64,000 nt of DNA, taken from NCBI RefSeq assembly GCF_000378965.1, contig NZ_KB900536.1, positions 1,371,583 through 1,435,582 of the forward strand, given 5' to 3'. A model generated the notes under the pieces. That model was given only the letters and a program-made list of their open reading frames with translations, was not told the origin of the DNA and made no database searches. Of the stretch, positions 45,654 to 53,547 are shown piece after piece. Each line of letters opens with the position of its first letter. Positions within the stretch are counted from its first letter, which is position 1. This DNA is from Thioalkalivibrio thiocyanodenitrificans ARhD 1. GTDB lineage: Bacteria > Pseudomonadota > Gammaproteobacteria > Ectothiorhodospirales > Ectothiorhodospiraceae. The position numbers were made by a program, and so were the translations under genes.

Positions 45654-47273
45654 TCATAGCCCGAGGGAGGCCCGTGCGTGACCGATCTCGGCCCGACCGG
45701 CGCCGACCTCCCCCACGATCGCCAGAAGCGTCCCATAGTGTTCCCGTGCGCGTTCGGCCAGACCGGCCTGCTCGGCGGCCCGCGCGGCGCCGTACAAGGC
45801 GCGGAACCGGTTGGGCTCCTTGCCCGTCACCGACTCGAACTCCCGCAACGCCGCCGCGGGATCACCCATCTCCATAAGCATTTCGCCCAGCAGTTCCCTG
45901 GCCGGTGCCACGGGACCCGGCGTGACCACGTTCTTCTCCGTGGCGTCCTCATGATCGGCGGCGGCACGCAGTCGTTGCAGCGCTTCCGCGTCGCGGCCCT
46001 CGGCCCGTGCGATCCAGGCCTCGATGATGCCTTCCTGTATCAGGCTCTGGTCCGCCCAGTAGCGTTGCCCCGCCGCGAGCATCGCCTCGCGCAGCCCGGC
46101 CAGGCGTTCCAGCTCGATTCGGGCCGCCGTGGTGTCACCGACTCGGGCGGAGCCAAGGCCCCGCCCGAAGGCATTGACCGCTTCAGCATTGGGGAAACGT
46201 GCCCAGGCAAAGTCGGGCTCCGAGGGCGAGAGTTCGATCCCTGCGGCGTCGACCCAGCGGCCGCGCTCCAGCGCGTGTCTCACGGGGATGGCCGCGATGG
46301 CGTAGGCGATGCCCAGGTTCTCGTTGCGGATCTCGCGCAGCGCTGCCACCTCCTCCACGATCTGCATGGCCTCTTCGTCCCGTCCCATCTGCAGGTACGC
46401 GTAGGTCAGGTAGTCCATGGCGTGCAGGCGCCCCCGCAGCTCGCCGGCGGCCTTGGCCGCGGCCCGGTTGGCGTCGATGGAGGCCTGCCAGTGACCGAGC
46501 CGGGTGAAGATGTGCGACGGCATGTGCAGGGCATGGGGCGCGCTTTCGGCCACGGCGGCGTAACGCTGCGCGGCGGGCAGACCGAGGTGCGCCAGCGGCG
46601 GATAGTCGTAGCTATGGATCAGGTAGTGCGCGACACCGGGGTGCTGAGGATAGCGTTCGAACAGCGGCTCCAGGATCGCCGCCGCCTCGCGCTGCCCGGC
46701 GTAGGTCTTGTCGGTCGGGTCGACGGTGGCGCTCAGCGCCAGGGCATGCAGGATGCTCGCCTCCACGCCCTCGCGATAGCGTGCCGCCAGCGCACTCATG
46801 GCCTGCGTATAGGCAGTGGCCCGGGCCTTGTGCTCGACGGACTCATGATCCCGGTAGAAGCGTTCCATTGCGGCGATGTAATCGCGCTCGCGCTGCGTCT
46901 TCGCGTGTGCAGCCCGGGCCTGCTCGACCATCGCCAGCCCCTCCGCGAGGTTCCTGCCCCGCAGCGGCCAGATGAAGGGGTTGTCCATCAGGACCAGGGC
47001 GTGACCCCAGTAGGCCATGGCGCAGTCAGGGTCGGCGGCCAGCACCGCATCGAAGGCCTTCTTCGCCTCGCGCCAGTGGAAGGAGTGATACAGCGCCATG
47101 GCGCGGTCGAATGCCTGCCCGGCCTGCGCATTGCAGGACACGGGGAAGTGCACGCTGCCGAGTACTTCCGTGTCGCCGCGGGGCGTTGAGACATCGGCCG
47201 TCGCGGACGCGACGAGCATGATCAGGGCGCACGCCGTGCCCAGGGCGCCCGTGGTGAATCTTCTGGTGTTCAT
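45654..47273 (-). CDS. Exported TPR-repeat protein
   Basis: 539 residues. Signal peptide MNTRRFTTGALGTACALIML, cleaved near SATA. TPR-like helices run throughout (FHWREAKKAFDAVLAADPDCAMAYWGHAL; GDPAAALREFESVTGKEPNRFRALYGAARA). A conserved block HALHMPSHIFTRLGHW is shared by a family of bacterial TPR proteins of unknown role. GGAGGA lies 7 bases before the ATG; the frame is open 14 codons upstream. A TGTG-N7-CACA palindrome sits 98 bases upstream, and the leader is nearly identical to that of the gene at 50346. Confidence 0.83.
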   Translation of the reverse strand: MNTRRFTTGALGTACALIMLVASATADVSTPRGDTEVLGSVHFPVSCNAQAGQAFDRAMALYHSFHWREAKKAFDAVLAADPDCAMAYWGHALVLMDNPFIWPLRGRNLAEGLAMVEQARAAHAKTQRERDYIAAMERFYRDHESVEHKARATAYTQAMSALAARYREGVEASILHALALSATVDPTDKTYAGQREAAAILEPLFERYPQHPGVAHYLIHSYDYPPLAHLGLPAAQRYAAVAESAPHALHMPSHIFTRLGHWQASIDANRAAAKAAGELRGRLHAMDYLTYAYLQMGRDEEAMQIVEEVAALREIRNENLGIAYAIAAIPVRHALERGRWVDAAGIELSPSEPDFAWARFPNAEAVNAFGRGLGSARVGDTTAARIELERLAGLREAMLAAGQRYWADQSLIQEGIIEAWIARAEGRDAEALQRLRAAADHEDATEKNVVTPGPVAPARELLGEMLMEMGDPAAALREFESVTGKEPNRFRALYGAARAAEQAGLAERAREHYGTLLAIVGEVGAGRAEIGHARASLGL

Positions 47274-47390
47274 GACAGGTTCCTCCTCGATTCCGTCGTG
47301 CCCTTGGTTCGGCACGCCCCCAGAGTGGAGGGGGGCGAACGGCGGGACGAGGGAGGATTACCCGTGGGCTTGTGAACTATGCACAGCGCG
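47271..47390. repeat. Promoter/leader duplication, copy A
   Basis: Read on the minus strand, the 120 bases before the TPR gene match the 120 bases before the gene at 50346; over the last 86 bases there are only 6 differences. Both contain a TGTG-N7-CACA site and end in GAGGAGGAACCTG-CATG. The two copies form an inverted pair around the crp-like and cyclase genes. Confidence 0.9.
47371..47385 (-). promoter_or_regulatory. Crp-like operator A, upstream of the TPR gene
   Basis: TGTGCATAGTTCACA on the minus strand; TGTG-N7-CACA, one base shorter than the E. coli Crp site (TGTG-N8-CACA). Matches operators B and C at 12 of 15 or more positions. Confidence 0.65.
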
Positions 47391-47397
47391 CACTGCC

Positions 47398-48042
47398 TTA
47401 CCAGGCGCGGGGAAAGCGCTCCGCCAGGACCATGCGGCCGCTGTCCATCTGCACGTAGCCGCCGCGGACGAGATCCCCGAGGATGCGCGTCACCATCTCC
47501 CGGGAGGCGCCGATGCGGCTGGCCAGTTGCTGGTGGGTAGGGCGAGGGTCGATGACAAGCTGTCCGTCGTGCCGCTCCGCCAGCGTCATCAGCAGCCGGG
47601 TCAGGCGCCCGTAGACATCCTGCAGTGACAGGGACTTCACCTGCTCGGTGAGCCGGCGCACCCGCCCGGTCAGTTCGCTGATGAGGGCGAGCGCGATTCC
47701 GGGATGGTCCTGCAAGCAGCGCAGCAGGTCCTCACGCCCCAGCATGGCGAGGCGGGTGCGCTCGAGGGTCATCACGGACGCCGAGCGCGGGGCCTCATCG
47801 AACAGGGACATCTCGCCAAAGTACTCGCCCGAACCCTGGGTGCAGAGCAGGGCCTCCCGGCCCTCTTCGTCACTGGTGAACACCTTCACCCGTCCGTCCA
47901 GGATCAGGTACAGGGAACGGGTGTCGTCACCCTCGCTCACGACCATCACGCGCGCCGGGTAGACCTTCGTGTGCAGGCACGCCTCGAGCGCGGCACGCGC
48001 CTGCCCACCAAGACCCGCAAACAGGGGGAATTCCTCGATCAC
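47398..48042 (-). CDS. Crp/Fnr-family transcription regulator
   Basis: 214 residues from GTG with GGAG 7 bases upstream. The N-terminal cyclic-nucleotide-binding fold has a good phosphate-binding cassette: GEYFGEMSLFDEAPRSASVMTLE (E. coli Crp: GELGLFEEGQERSA). The dimer helix follows, and the C-terminal HTH is THQQLASRIGASREMVTRILGDL, with Arg, Glu and Arg at the positions that contact GTG in Crp. No Fnr-type cysteines at the N terminus, so cAMP or cGMP is the likely effector. It lies 88 bases after the class III cyclase on the same strand. Confidence 0.92.
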   Translation of the reverse strand: MIEEFPLFAGLGGQARAALEACLHTKVYPARVMVVSEGDDTRSLYLILDGRVKVFTSDEEGREALLCTQGSGEYFGEMSLFDEAPRSASVMTLERTRLAMLGREDLLRCLQDHPGIALALISELTGRVRRLTEQVKSLSLQDVYGRLTRLLMTLAERHDGQLVIDPRPTHQQLASRIGASREMVTRILGDLVRGGYVQMDSGRMVLAERFPRAW

Positions 48043-48130
48043 GGGAACGCTCCGGGACGAGGGGCGCGCACGACACCCGCGGGTGCCGCGCACGGGATCC
48101 GGCGACGGGGCACTCCGCGCATCGCCGGGC

Positions 48131-50086
48131 CTACTCCGGGATCCCGGCCTTGCGCAGGCCTTCAATGTACCACTGCAGCGTCTCCGGGCTTCCGAAGGAC
48201 TCCGAGGTGATCCAGTATCCGATCGAGAAGCCAGGGCTCAGCATGCGGATCTCCTCCGCCACCCAGGCCGCCTCGTCAAGCCGCCCCTGCCTGCCATAGG
48301 CGGCTGCCAGCAGCACGTGGTTCTTCAGGTGGGTGTGATGCTGCGCAACGGCCTTTGTAAGCTCGCGAACCGCATCGTCATAGCGCTCCAGGAGTATGTA
48401 GGCGCTGCCGATCACCGTGGCGTACAGGGCGGAATAGTGGGGATTGAGCCGTACGGCGCGCTCCATGTGCTCCAGCGCCTGTTGAGGCTCGCCCATGGCA
48501 ACGAGGATGAGCGCCACCAGCCCGTAGCCTTCCGCGAAGTTCGGATCGAGCGCGGTGGCATAGCGGGCCTGCGCCAGCGCCTGCTCGAACTCCCCCACGT
48601 GCAGCAGCACGTAGCCCTGCACCCACCGGACCTGGGGGAGGGAATCGTCCAGGACCAGGGCGCGATCGGCCAGTTCCCGGGCCATGCTCAGCGATGCACC
48701 CCGGTCGGCACTCCAGCCCCAGCGAGAGTCCCAGGCGTGGGTCAGAGCGAGCGCCGCCGGGGCGCGGGCGAAGCCCGGGTCGAGTTCGAGCGCGCGCTCG
48801 TAGTGCGCACGCGCGCGGGCATTGCCCTCGGCGGTGAACTCCTGGAAGTGCCACTGCCCCTGCAGGAAGTGGTCATAGGCCTCCAGGTGGACCGTGTAAC
48901 GCCGCGCCAGTCGCGCCTGCTCCGCCTCGGTGACGGTGACCTGGAGCGCGCCGACGATCTGCTCCGTCACCGCATCCTGCAGGGCGAACACATCCTCCAG
49001 CGCGCCGTCATAGCGCCCGCCCCATATCTGGCGGCCGCTTTCCGTTTCGACCAGTTCTGCCGTGATACGCAACTGCCCGCCCGCCCGCCGTACCGTGCCC
49101 TGCAACAGATAGCTCACGCCCAGCCGGCTGCCGATCTCCCGGGGCGACACGTCAGCCGTCCGGTATGCGAAAGCCGTGGTGCGCGCAATCACCAGCAGGC
49201 TCGAAAGGTTGGAAAGCTCGGCGGTGATATCGGCGGTGATTCCGTCGCTGAAGTAGTCCTGTTCCGGCTCGGGACTCAGATTCCGGAAGGGCAGCACGAC
49301 GATCGCCGGTCCGCCGGCCAGGGTCGCCGGGGTGAGCACCGTCTCCCGAACCGGCCCGGGCGCACGCAGCACGCCGACCATGAGCACGATGCCGAGCAGT
49401 CCGGCGATGACGATGAATGCAGTGAGAGAATGTCGGTGCAGATGCAGCCTGCGCGCAACCGGGCGCGACGACGGGTCCGCCTCTACCCGGTAGACCTCAA
49501 CGGGCTCGGCCATGTTCTTGACGCGACGCCGCCCCATGGGCACGTAGCCGAGATCGAGCCTGTGGTGCACCTGGTTGTAGACATCCCCGGAGATGCAGAT
49601 GCCACCGGGCTCCGCCAGTGCCTCCAGGCGCGCGGCCAGGTTCACCCCGTCGCCGTAGACCGCGCCCTCGCCGCTGAGGATGTCGCCCAGATGCACGCCG
49701 AGCCGGAACGCCATGCGCCGATCGGCCGGCAGGTCGGCGTTGCGCCCGCCGAGTTCGCGCTGGATCCCGACCGCGGCGCTCAGGGCCTCCACCACACTGG
49801 GAAAGGCGGCCAGGACACCGTCGCCCGCGGTGTCCACGACCCTGCCCCCATGCCGGGTCACGTGCCGGGAGATGACCTGCCGGTACTCGGCAAGGCGTCC
49901 GACAGTGCCCTCCTCGTCCTCGCGCATGAGCCGGCTGTAGCCGCTGACATCCGCGCTCAGGATGGCCGCGAGGCCGCGCACAAGCGCCGGGGCCCCGGGC
50001 GACTCCCGGGCGCGGTCGGACGCGCTCCCGTCCTCCCGGGACGGGTCGAGCCCTTCCCGCAACCAATGTTCGGGACTGCCAACCAT
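48131..50086 (-). CDS. Class III nucleotidyl cyclase with TolB-like and TPR domains
   Basis: 651 residues. Cyclase domain (about 35-205): ILSADVSGYSRLMREDEEGT with the metal Asp, the second metal Asp in GDGVLAAF, and VNLAARLEALAEPGGICIS. One transmembrane helix (SLTAFIVIAGLLGIVLMVGVL) follows, then a TolB/FlgO-like segment (VVLPFRNLSPEPEQDYFSDGITADITAELS) and TPRs to the end. This rhizobial-type arrangement normally makes cAMP. Start uncertain: the frame extends 40 codons further; ATG before VGSPEHW is chosen. The C-terminal part probably senses something outside the cytoplasm. Likely an operon with the Crp-like gene. Confidence 0.9.
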   Translation of the reverse strand: MVGSPEHWLREGLDPSREDGSASDRARESPGAPALVRGLAAILSADVSGYSRLMREDEEGTVGRLAEYRQVISRHVTRHGGRVVDTAGDGVLAAFPSVVEALSAAVGIQRELGGRNADLPADRRMAFRLGVHLGDILSGEGAVYGDGVNLAARLEALAEPGGICISGDVYNQVHHRLDLGYVPMGRRRVKNMAEPVEVYRVEADPSSRPVARRLHLHRHSLTAFIVIAGLLGIVLMVGVLRAPGPVRETVLTPATLAGGPAIVVLPFRNLSPEPEQDYFSDGITADITAELSNLSSLLVIARTTAFAYRTADVSPREIGSRLGVSYLLQGTVRRAGGQLRITAELVETESGRQIWGGRYDGALEDVFALQDAVTEQIVGALQVTVTEAEQARLARRYTVHLEAYDHFLQGQWHFQEFTAEGNARARAHYERALELDPGFARAPAALALTHAWDSRWGWSADRGASLSMARELADRALVLDDSLPQVRWVQGYVLLHVGEFEQALAQARYATALDPNFAEGYGLVALILVAMGEPQQALEHMERAVRLNPHYSALYATVIGSAYILLERYDDAVRELTKAVAQHHTHLKNHVLLAAAYGRQGRLDEAAWVAEEIRMLSPGFSIGYWITSESFGSPETLQWYIEGLRKAGIPE

Positions 50087-50227
50087 GAGCGCCCCCGAGG
50101 TCCTCGACCCTGCATCGCGCAGTCCGCACCAAGGTGCCACGGCAGGCGAAACACACGTCCATGCCTGCGAAGCATCCTGCACCCGGCGCCGGTCCCTTGG
50201 GGTCAACGCCGCCTACTGAGTTTAGTC

Positions 50228-50348
50228 CAGCATGTGCATATATCACATCCGGCCACGGGCATCCTCCCTCGTCCCCCCGTTCGCCCGCCTCCACTCTGGG
50301 GGCGTGCCGAAGCAAAGGCTCGACGGAATCGAGGAGGAACCTGCCATG
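50228..50348. repeat. Promoter/leader duplication, copy B
   Basis: Plus-strand copy of the 120-base leader described at 47271-47390, in inverted orientation. It lies between the cyclase and the gene at 50346. Confidence 0.9.
50233..50247 (+). promoter_or_regulatory. Crp-like operator B, between cyclase and exported-protein gene
   Basis: TGTGCATATATCACA, 99 bases before the ATG at 50346 and 147 bases before the cyclase start. In this divergent region it could control both genes, which would make the cyclase-crp pair self-regulating. Confidence 0.65.
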
Positions 50349-51098
50349 CGTATCAGACCCTTCCCGGGATCAGCACCCCTTGCCGCGCTGATCGCTGTCA
50401 TCGCGTTGCTGCCTGCACCGGTGGCGGTCCCCGCGGCCGTGTCGGAGCCGGTGCTCCCCCCGGATCGGTTGCGGTTGTTCGACGCGCCGATCCCCGGTGA
50501 TGCGCGCCGTGAGGCTACGCACCACGCAGCCTACGGGCTAGCACCCCCCGCTGAACGGACGGACCCGGAGACCTTCACGGGCCCCGGATTCACCGGCCAC
50601 GCGCCACCCGGCGCCCACTGGAAACCCGACATCGGCCGGTCATATCTGGCGTTTACCAGGGCGACTCCGGAGGCGATTGAACTGGCCGCACGCGGCCAGA
50701 CCTTCGTCATCATGATCACCCTCACGGACGCCGCGTATGCGCGGGGGACCACCGCAGAAAGTTTCCCGGAGGCCTTCGAAACCGAGACGAGGCGGGCAAC
50801 CCGCGGCCGCTTCCGGCTGGTGGACATCACCGCGACACCCCGGGCAAGCGCCGGGAATCGCTGCGTGGACTACGCACTCCGGATGGGGGAGCGGGACGAC
50901 CCGGATCTGCCCGGTGCAGAACTGGTGATCGAAACGAGAGGGGTTGCCTGTCTCGAGGCATCCTCGACCTTCATCGTCAATGCCTTCTACAGCGAGCGCA
51001 GGCCAAATGGCACACCGACGATGGTTGACGCGAAGCTCCGGGGACAGGGAGAGATGTTCCTGCGCAACCTGATCGTCCATCCGGAGTACGCGCGATGA
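50346..51098 (+). CDS. Exported protein of unknown function
   Basis: 250 residues; signal peptide MRIRPFPGSAPLAALIAVIA ending near VPAA. The mature part has one Cys pair (NRCVDYAL, GVACLEAS) that could form a disulfide, and a closing segment NAFYSERRPNGTPTMVDAKLRGQGEMFLRNLIVHPEY. GAGGAGG lies 8 bases before the ATG. It shares a near-identical 120-base leader with the TPR gene and precedes soxYZ on the same strand. I do not recognise the family. Confidence 0.78.
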   Translation: MRIRPFPGSAPLAALIAVIALLPAPVAVPAAVSEPVLPPDRLRLFDAPIPGDARREATHHAAYGLAPPAERTDPETFTGPGFTGHAPPGAHWKPDIGRSYLAFTRATPEAIELAARGQTFVIMITLTDAAYARGTTAESFPEAFETETRRATRGRFRLVDITATPRASAGNRCVDYALRMGERDDPDLPGAELVIETRGVACLEASSTFIVNAFYSERRPNGTPTMVDAKLRGQGEMFLRNLIVHPEYAR

Positions 51099-51158
51099 TC
51101 GGGGCGCAAAGTCAACCACCCGACACGCAAGCGCACCCTGCAGGGACTGCGCCCCGAA

Positions 51159-51173
51159 TGTGCAGATATCACA
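51159..51173 (+). promoter_or_regulatory. Crp-like operator C, upstream of soxY-soxZ
   Basis: TGTGCAGATATCACA, 179 bases before the soxY ATG, differing from operator B at one position. The gap 51099-51351 holds nothing else recognised. Confidence 0.62.
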
Positions 51174-51351
51174 GGCTCGCACGGCAGCACTCCCTGTCGG
51201 TGGCCCCCGTCGATGACCAGACTGCTATTGCATGCCGGAGGACGCAGGGGACCACCGACCGGCAGCTCACGGACCTCGTCGGATTGACCTGGACAGCTCT
51301 TACCTGCGGATACCTTCGGGAATCGGAAGCCCGACAAAGGAGGACGTCATC

Positions 51352-51807
51352 ATGAATCGCAGACACTTTCTGAAACACACGGTCACCGCCGCGCTCGCGG
51401 CCGGGCTTGTCCCGGCGCTGCTCAGGCCTTCACGGGTGATGGCCGCTTGGCCCCGGGAGGCCTTCATGGCCCAGGATGCGGCACTCGCCTGGCGCACGCT
51501 CGCGGGAAACACCGAGGCCGAGTTGAGCCCCAGGGTGATGCTGGACACACCGGCGCGCGTGGGCAGCGGTGCGCTGGTTCGTGTCGGTGTTGCCACCGAC
51601 CTCGACGACGTGCAGGGCGTCACGCTGATCTCGGACCCCAACCCCTTCCCCCTGGTGGCGAACTTTCGGCTCTCGCCACGGGTCCGGGGCCCCATCGTCA
51701 CGCGCATCCGCATGGGCGGAAGCGGCAACGTGGTGGCCATCGTATCGGCCGACGGAAGGTACTTTCGTGCACAGAATACCGTGCAGGTAGCCACGGGAGG
51801 ATGCTGA
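51352..51807 (+). CDS. soxY: SoxY-like sulfur carrier protein
   Basis: 151 residues. A Tat signal (MNRRHFLKHTVTAALAAG) targets it folded to the periplasm. The SoxY fold is shown by TPARVGSGALVRVGV, DPNPFPLVANFRLSP and the end QVATGGC. The C-terminal Cys carries the sulfur chain in SoxY; the usual GGCGG tail is cut to GGC, leaving the Cys as the last residue. AAGGAGG precedes the ATG. It is followed directly by soxZ. No soxA, soxX or soxB is in the window. Confidence 0.88.
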   Translation: MNRRHFLKHTVTAALAAGLVPALLRPSRVMAAWPREAFMAQDAALAWRTLAGNTEAELSPRVMLDTPARVGSGALVRVGVATDLDDVQGVTLISDPNPFPLVANFRLSPRVRGPIVTRIRMGGSGNVVAIVSADGRYFRAQNTVQVATGGC

Positions 51808-51808
51808 C

Positions 51809-52117
51809 ATGCAGAGCAAGATGCGTGCTGAGTTGAAGGACGGTTTCACCGCCGTCGCGGTGCTGATCAGTCACCCCATGGAAACCGGCACCCGGAAGGA
51901 CCCCGTGACGGGCCTCACGGTACCGCGACATTTCATCGAGGAGATCCGTTGCGACCATCTGGGCGAGACCATCCTCAGTGCCGACTGGGGCTGGGGCATC
52001 TCCACGAACCCGCTTTTGACCTTCCAGTTTGCCGGAGGGGCTGCGGGCGATCCGGTCACCGCCCGTTGGAGAGACAACCTTGGTTACAGCGAGATCATTG
52101 AGGCGCGGATCGAATAG
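51809..52117 (+). CDS. soxZ: SoxZ-like sulfur carrier partner
   Basis: 102 residues without signal peptide; SoxZ rides out with SoxY by Tat. Recognised by VAVLISHPMETGTRKDPVTGL, PRHFIEEIRCDHLGETILSADWGWGISTNPLLTFQFAGG and the ending SEIIEARI. It starts one base after the soxY stop, so the pair is translated together. Confidence 0.93.
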   Translation: MQSKMRAELKDGFTAVAVLISHPMETGTRKDPVTGLTVPRHFIEEIRCDHLGETILSADWGWGISTNPLLTFQFAGGAAGDPVTARWRDNLGYSEIIEARIE

Positions 52118-52223
52118 CCAGCACATGCCACAGGCCTCGCTGGTTCGGCGCCGGCGCGGTCATGGATCATGCGCCCGTCACGCCTTACAATGCCCCTTCA
52201 AACCGCAAACCGCCGGATCAGTC

Positions 52224-52769
52224 ATGTCCAACTCATTGCGCGACCAGTTGCTGAAGTCCGGGCTGGTGGACGAGAAGAAGCTTCGTCAGGAGCGCCAGAA
52301 CCGCAAGAAGCCCAAGGGCCGCAGGAACGGGGCGAAGCCCGCGGTTCAGGATTCCGCGGCGCTGCAATTGCGCGAGCGCCAGGCCCAGCGTTCCCGGGAA
52401 CTGAACCGCAAGCAGCAGGAGGCGGCGGAACGCAAGGCGCGCGCCGCCCAGATCCGCCAGATCATTCTGGACCAGCGATTGCCGCGCGAGGACGGCGACC
52501 AGCCCTATCACTTCCAGCATGGTGACAAGGTCCGCTCCATCCATGTCACCGGCGAACAGCGGGACGGCCTGGTGCGCGGGCAGTTGGGGATCGTGACGCT
52601 GGCGGGCGGGTATGAACTGCTGCCGCGGGACGGGCTGGAGAAGGTGCGTGAGCGCGATGCCGGGCGCGTCGTCGTATTCAATGAACCGGACGGCACGACC
52701 GGGACACGACCCGACAGGGAAGACGACCCATACGCAGGCTATGAGATCCCGGATGACCTCATGTGGTGA
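52224..52769 (+). CDS. DUF2058 family nucleoprotein/polysome-associated protein (YaiL-like)
   Basis: 181 residues. Very basic N-terminal half (LRQERQNRKKPKGRRNGAK) with a long charged helix, then the DUF2058 C terminus YHFQHGDKVRSIHVTGEQRDGLVRGQLGIV...YELLP. E. coli YaiL is a nucleoprotein/polysome-associated member. The frame is open upstream but homology starts at MSNSLRDQLLKSGLVDEKK. Its end overlaps the next gene. Confidence 0.9.
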   Translation: MSNSLRDQLLKSGLVDEKKLRQERQNRKKPKGRRNGAKPAVQDSAALQLRERQAQRSRELNRKQQEAAERKARAAQIRQIILDQRLPREDGDQPYHFQHGDKVRSIHVTGEQRDGLVRGQLGIVTLAGGYELLPRDGLEKVRERDAGRVVVFNEPDGTTGTRPDREDDPYAGYEIPDDLMW

Positions 52770-53451
52770 CGCTCCGGAAGAAACCCCGGATGTCGACTGG
52801 GCCGGCGAGCGCCGCCGGCAGCGATGGCGGCTGCTTGCCCTGGGTATGCTTGCGATCGTCGTCATCGCGCTCGCGGTCTCTCAACCCGTGGCGGTGGCTG
52901 ACGCCCTGGCCTGGGGGGAGGCGCTGGCACCGCACCCGGCCACCATCCCGCTACTGATCCTGCTGCAGGCCCTGCTGCTGTCGCTGGCCCTGCCGGGCAC
53001 CCTCATGCTGTGGATCGTGGCTCCCTTCTATCCGCCGCTGGCGGCGGCGGCGATCCTGACCGCCGGCAGCACCCTGGGTGCGCTGGGCGCCTATTACACG
53101 TCGCGCTGGCTGGGCCGGGCCTGGCGACCCGGCCCCACCGGACAGCGGGTACTGAGGCTGCTGCGCCGCAAGGGAGACGCCTGGACCCAACTGACCCTGC
53201 GCGTCCTGCCCGGCTTTCCCCACTCGGTGGTGAACTTCGGCGTCGGCACCCTCGGCCTGCCGCTGGGCGGGTACCTGCTTGCGGCCGCAGTGGGCCTGGG
53301 GGCCAAGTGGGTGGTGTATGCCTATGCGGTCCAGACACTCATGAAATCCGGCATGGAGAACGAAGGCATCAGCCCGGCATCTCTTCTGCCCCTGCTGGCA
53401 CTCGTTGCTTTACTGGCCGGCGGGCGCTGGCTGCGGGGCAGACTCGCGTAG
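52753..53451 (+). CDS. TVP38/TMEM64 (VTT-domain) membrane protein
   Basis: 232 residues, about five hydrophobic helices. VTT/SNARE-associated-domain features are ILTAGSTLGALGAYYTSRWLGR and LPGFPHSVVNFGVGTLGLPLGGYLLAAAVG. Members are thought to be lipid scramblases or transporters. The start overlaps the DUF2058 end by 17 bases; an ATG four codons earlier is also possible, and neither has a strong ribosome site. Confidence 0.88.
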   Translation: MTSCGDAPEETPDVDWAGERRRQRWRLLALGMLAIVVIALAVSQPVAVADALAWGEALAPHPATIPLLILLQALLLSLALPGTLMLWIVAPFYPPLAAAAILTAGSTLGALGAYYTSRWLGRAWRPGPTGQRVLRLLRRKGDAWTQLTLRVLPGFPHSVVNFGVGTLGLPLGGYLLAAAVGLGAKWVVYAYAVQTLMKSGMENEGISPASLLPLLALVALLAGGRWLRGRLA

Positions 53452-53510
53452 GCCAGTGTCGTGTCCCACAAATAACTTGCCTTTCAGAGCCCCGCTGTCT
53501 GATTCATCCC

Positions 53511-53547
53511 TAATCCTTCAACCTTCATCCCTCATCCTTCATCCCTG
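53511..53547. repeat. Heptamer repeat, single arm (TTCATCC type), running into DUF3581
   Basis: Six units of TTCATCC, CTCATCC and variants between convergent genes. The array contains the stop codon and last five or so codons (GMKDEG) of the DUF3581 gene. A GCCTTTCAG lies 24 bases before it at 53479. No inverted partner is visible. Confidence 0.85.

Noticed and set aside
44511-52117. Complete Sox thiosulfate-oxidation operon
   Set aside because: Only SoxY and SoxZ are recognisable; the thioredoxin protein is not a clear SoxW or SoxV and no SoxA, SoxX, SoxB or SoxCD is present.
36294-53467. AGTGTCGTGTCCC present at 36294 and 53455
   Set aside because: A 13-base match is expected by chance several times in 64 kb, and the flanks do not agree.
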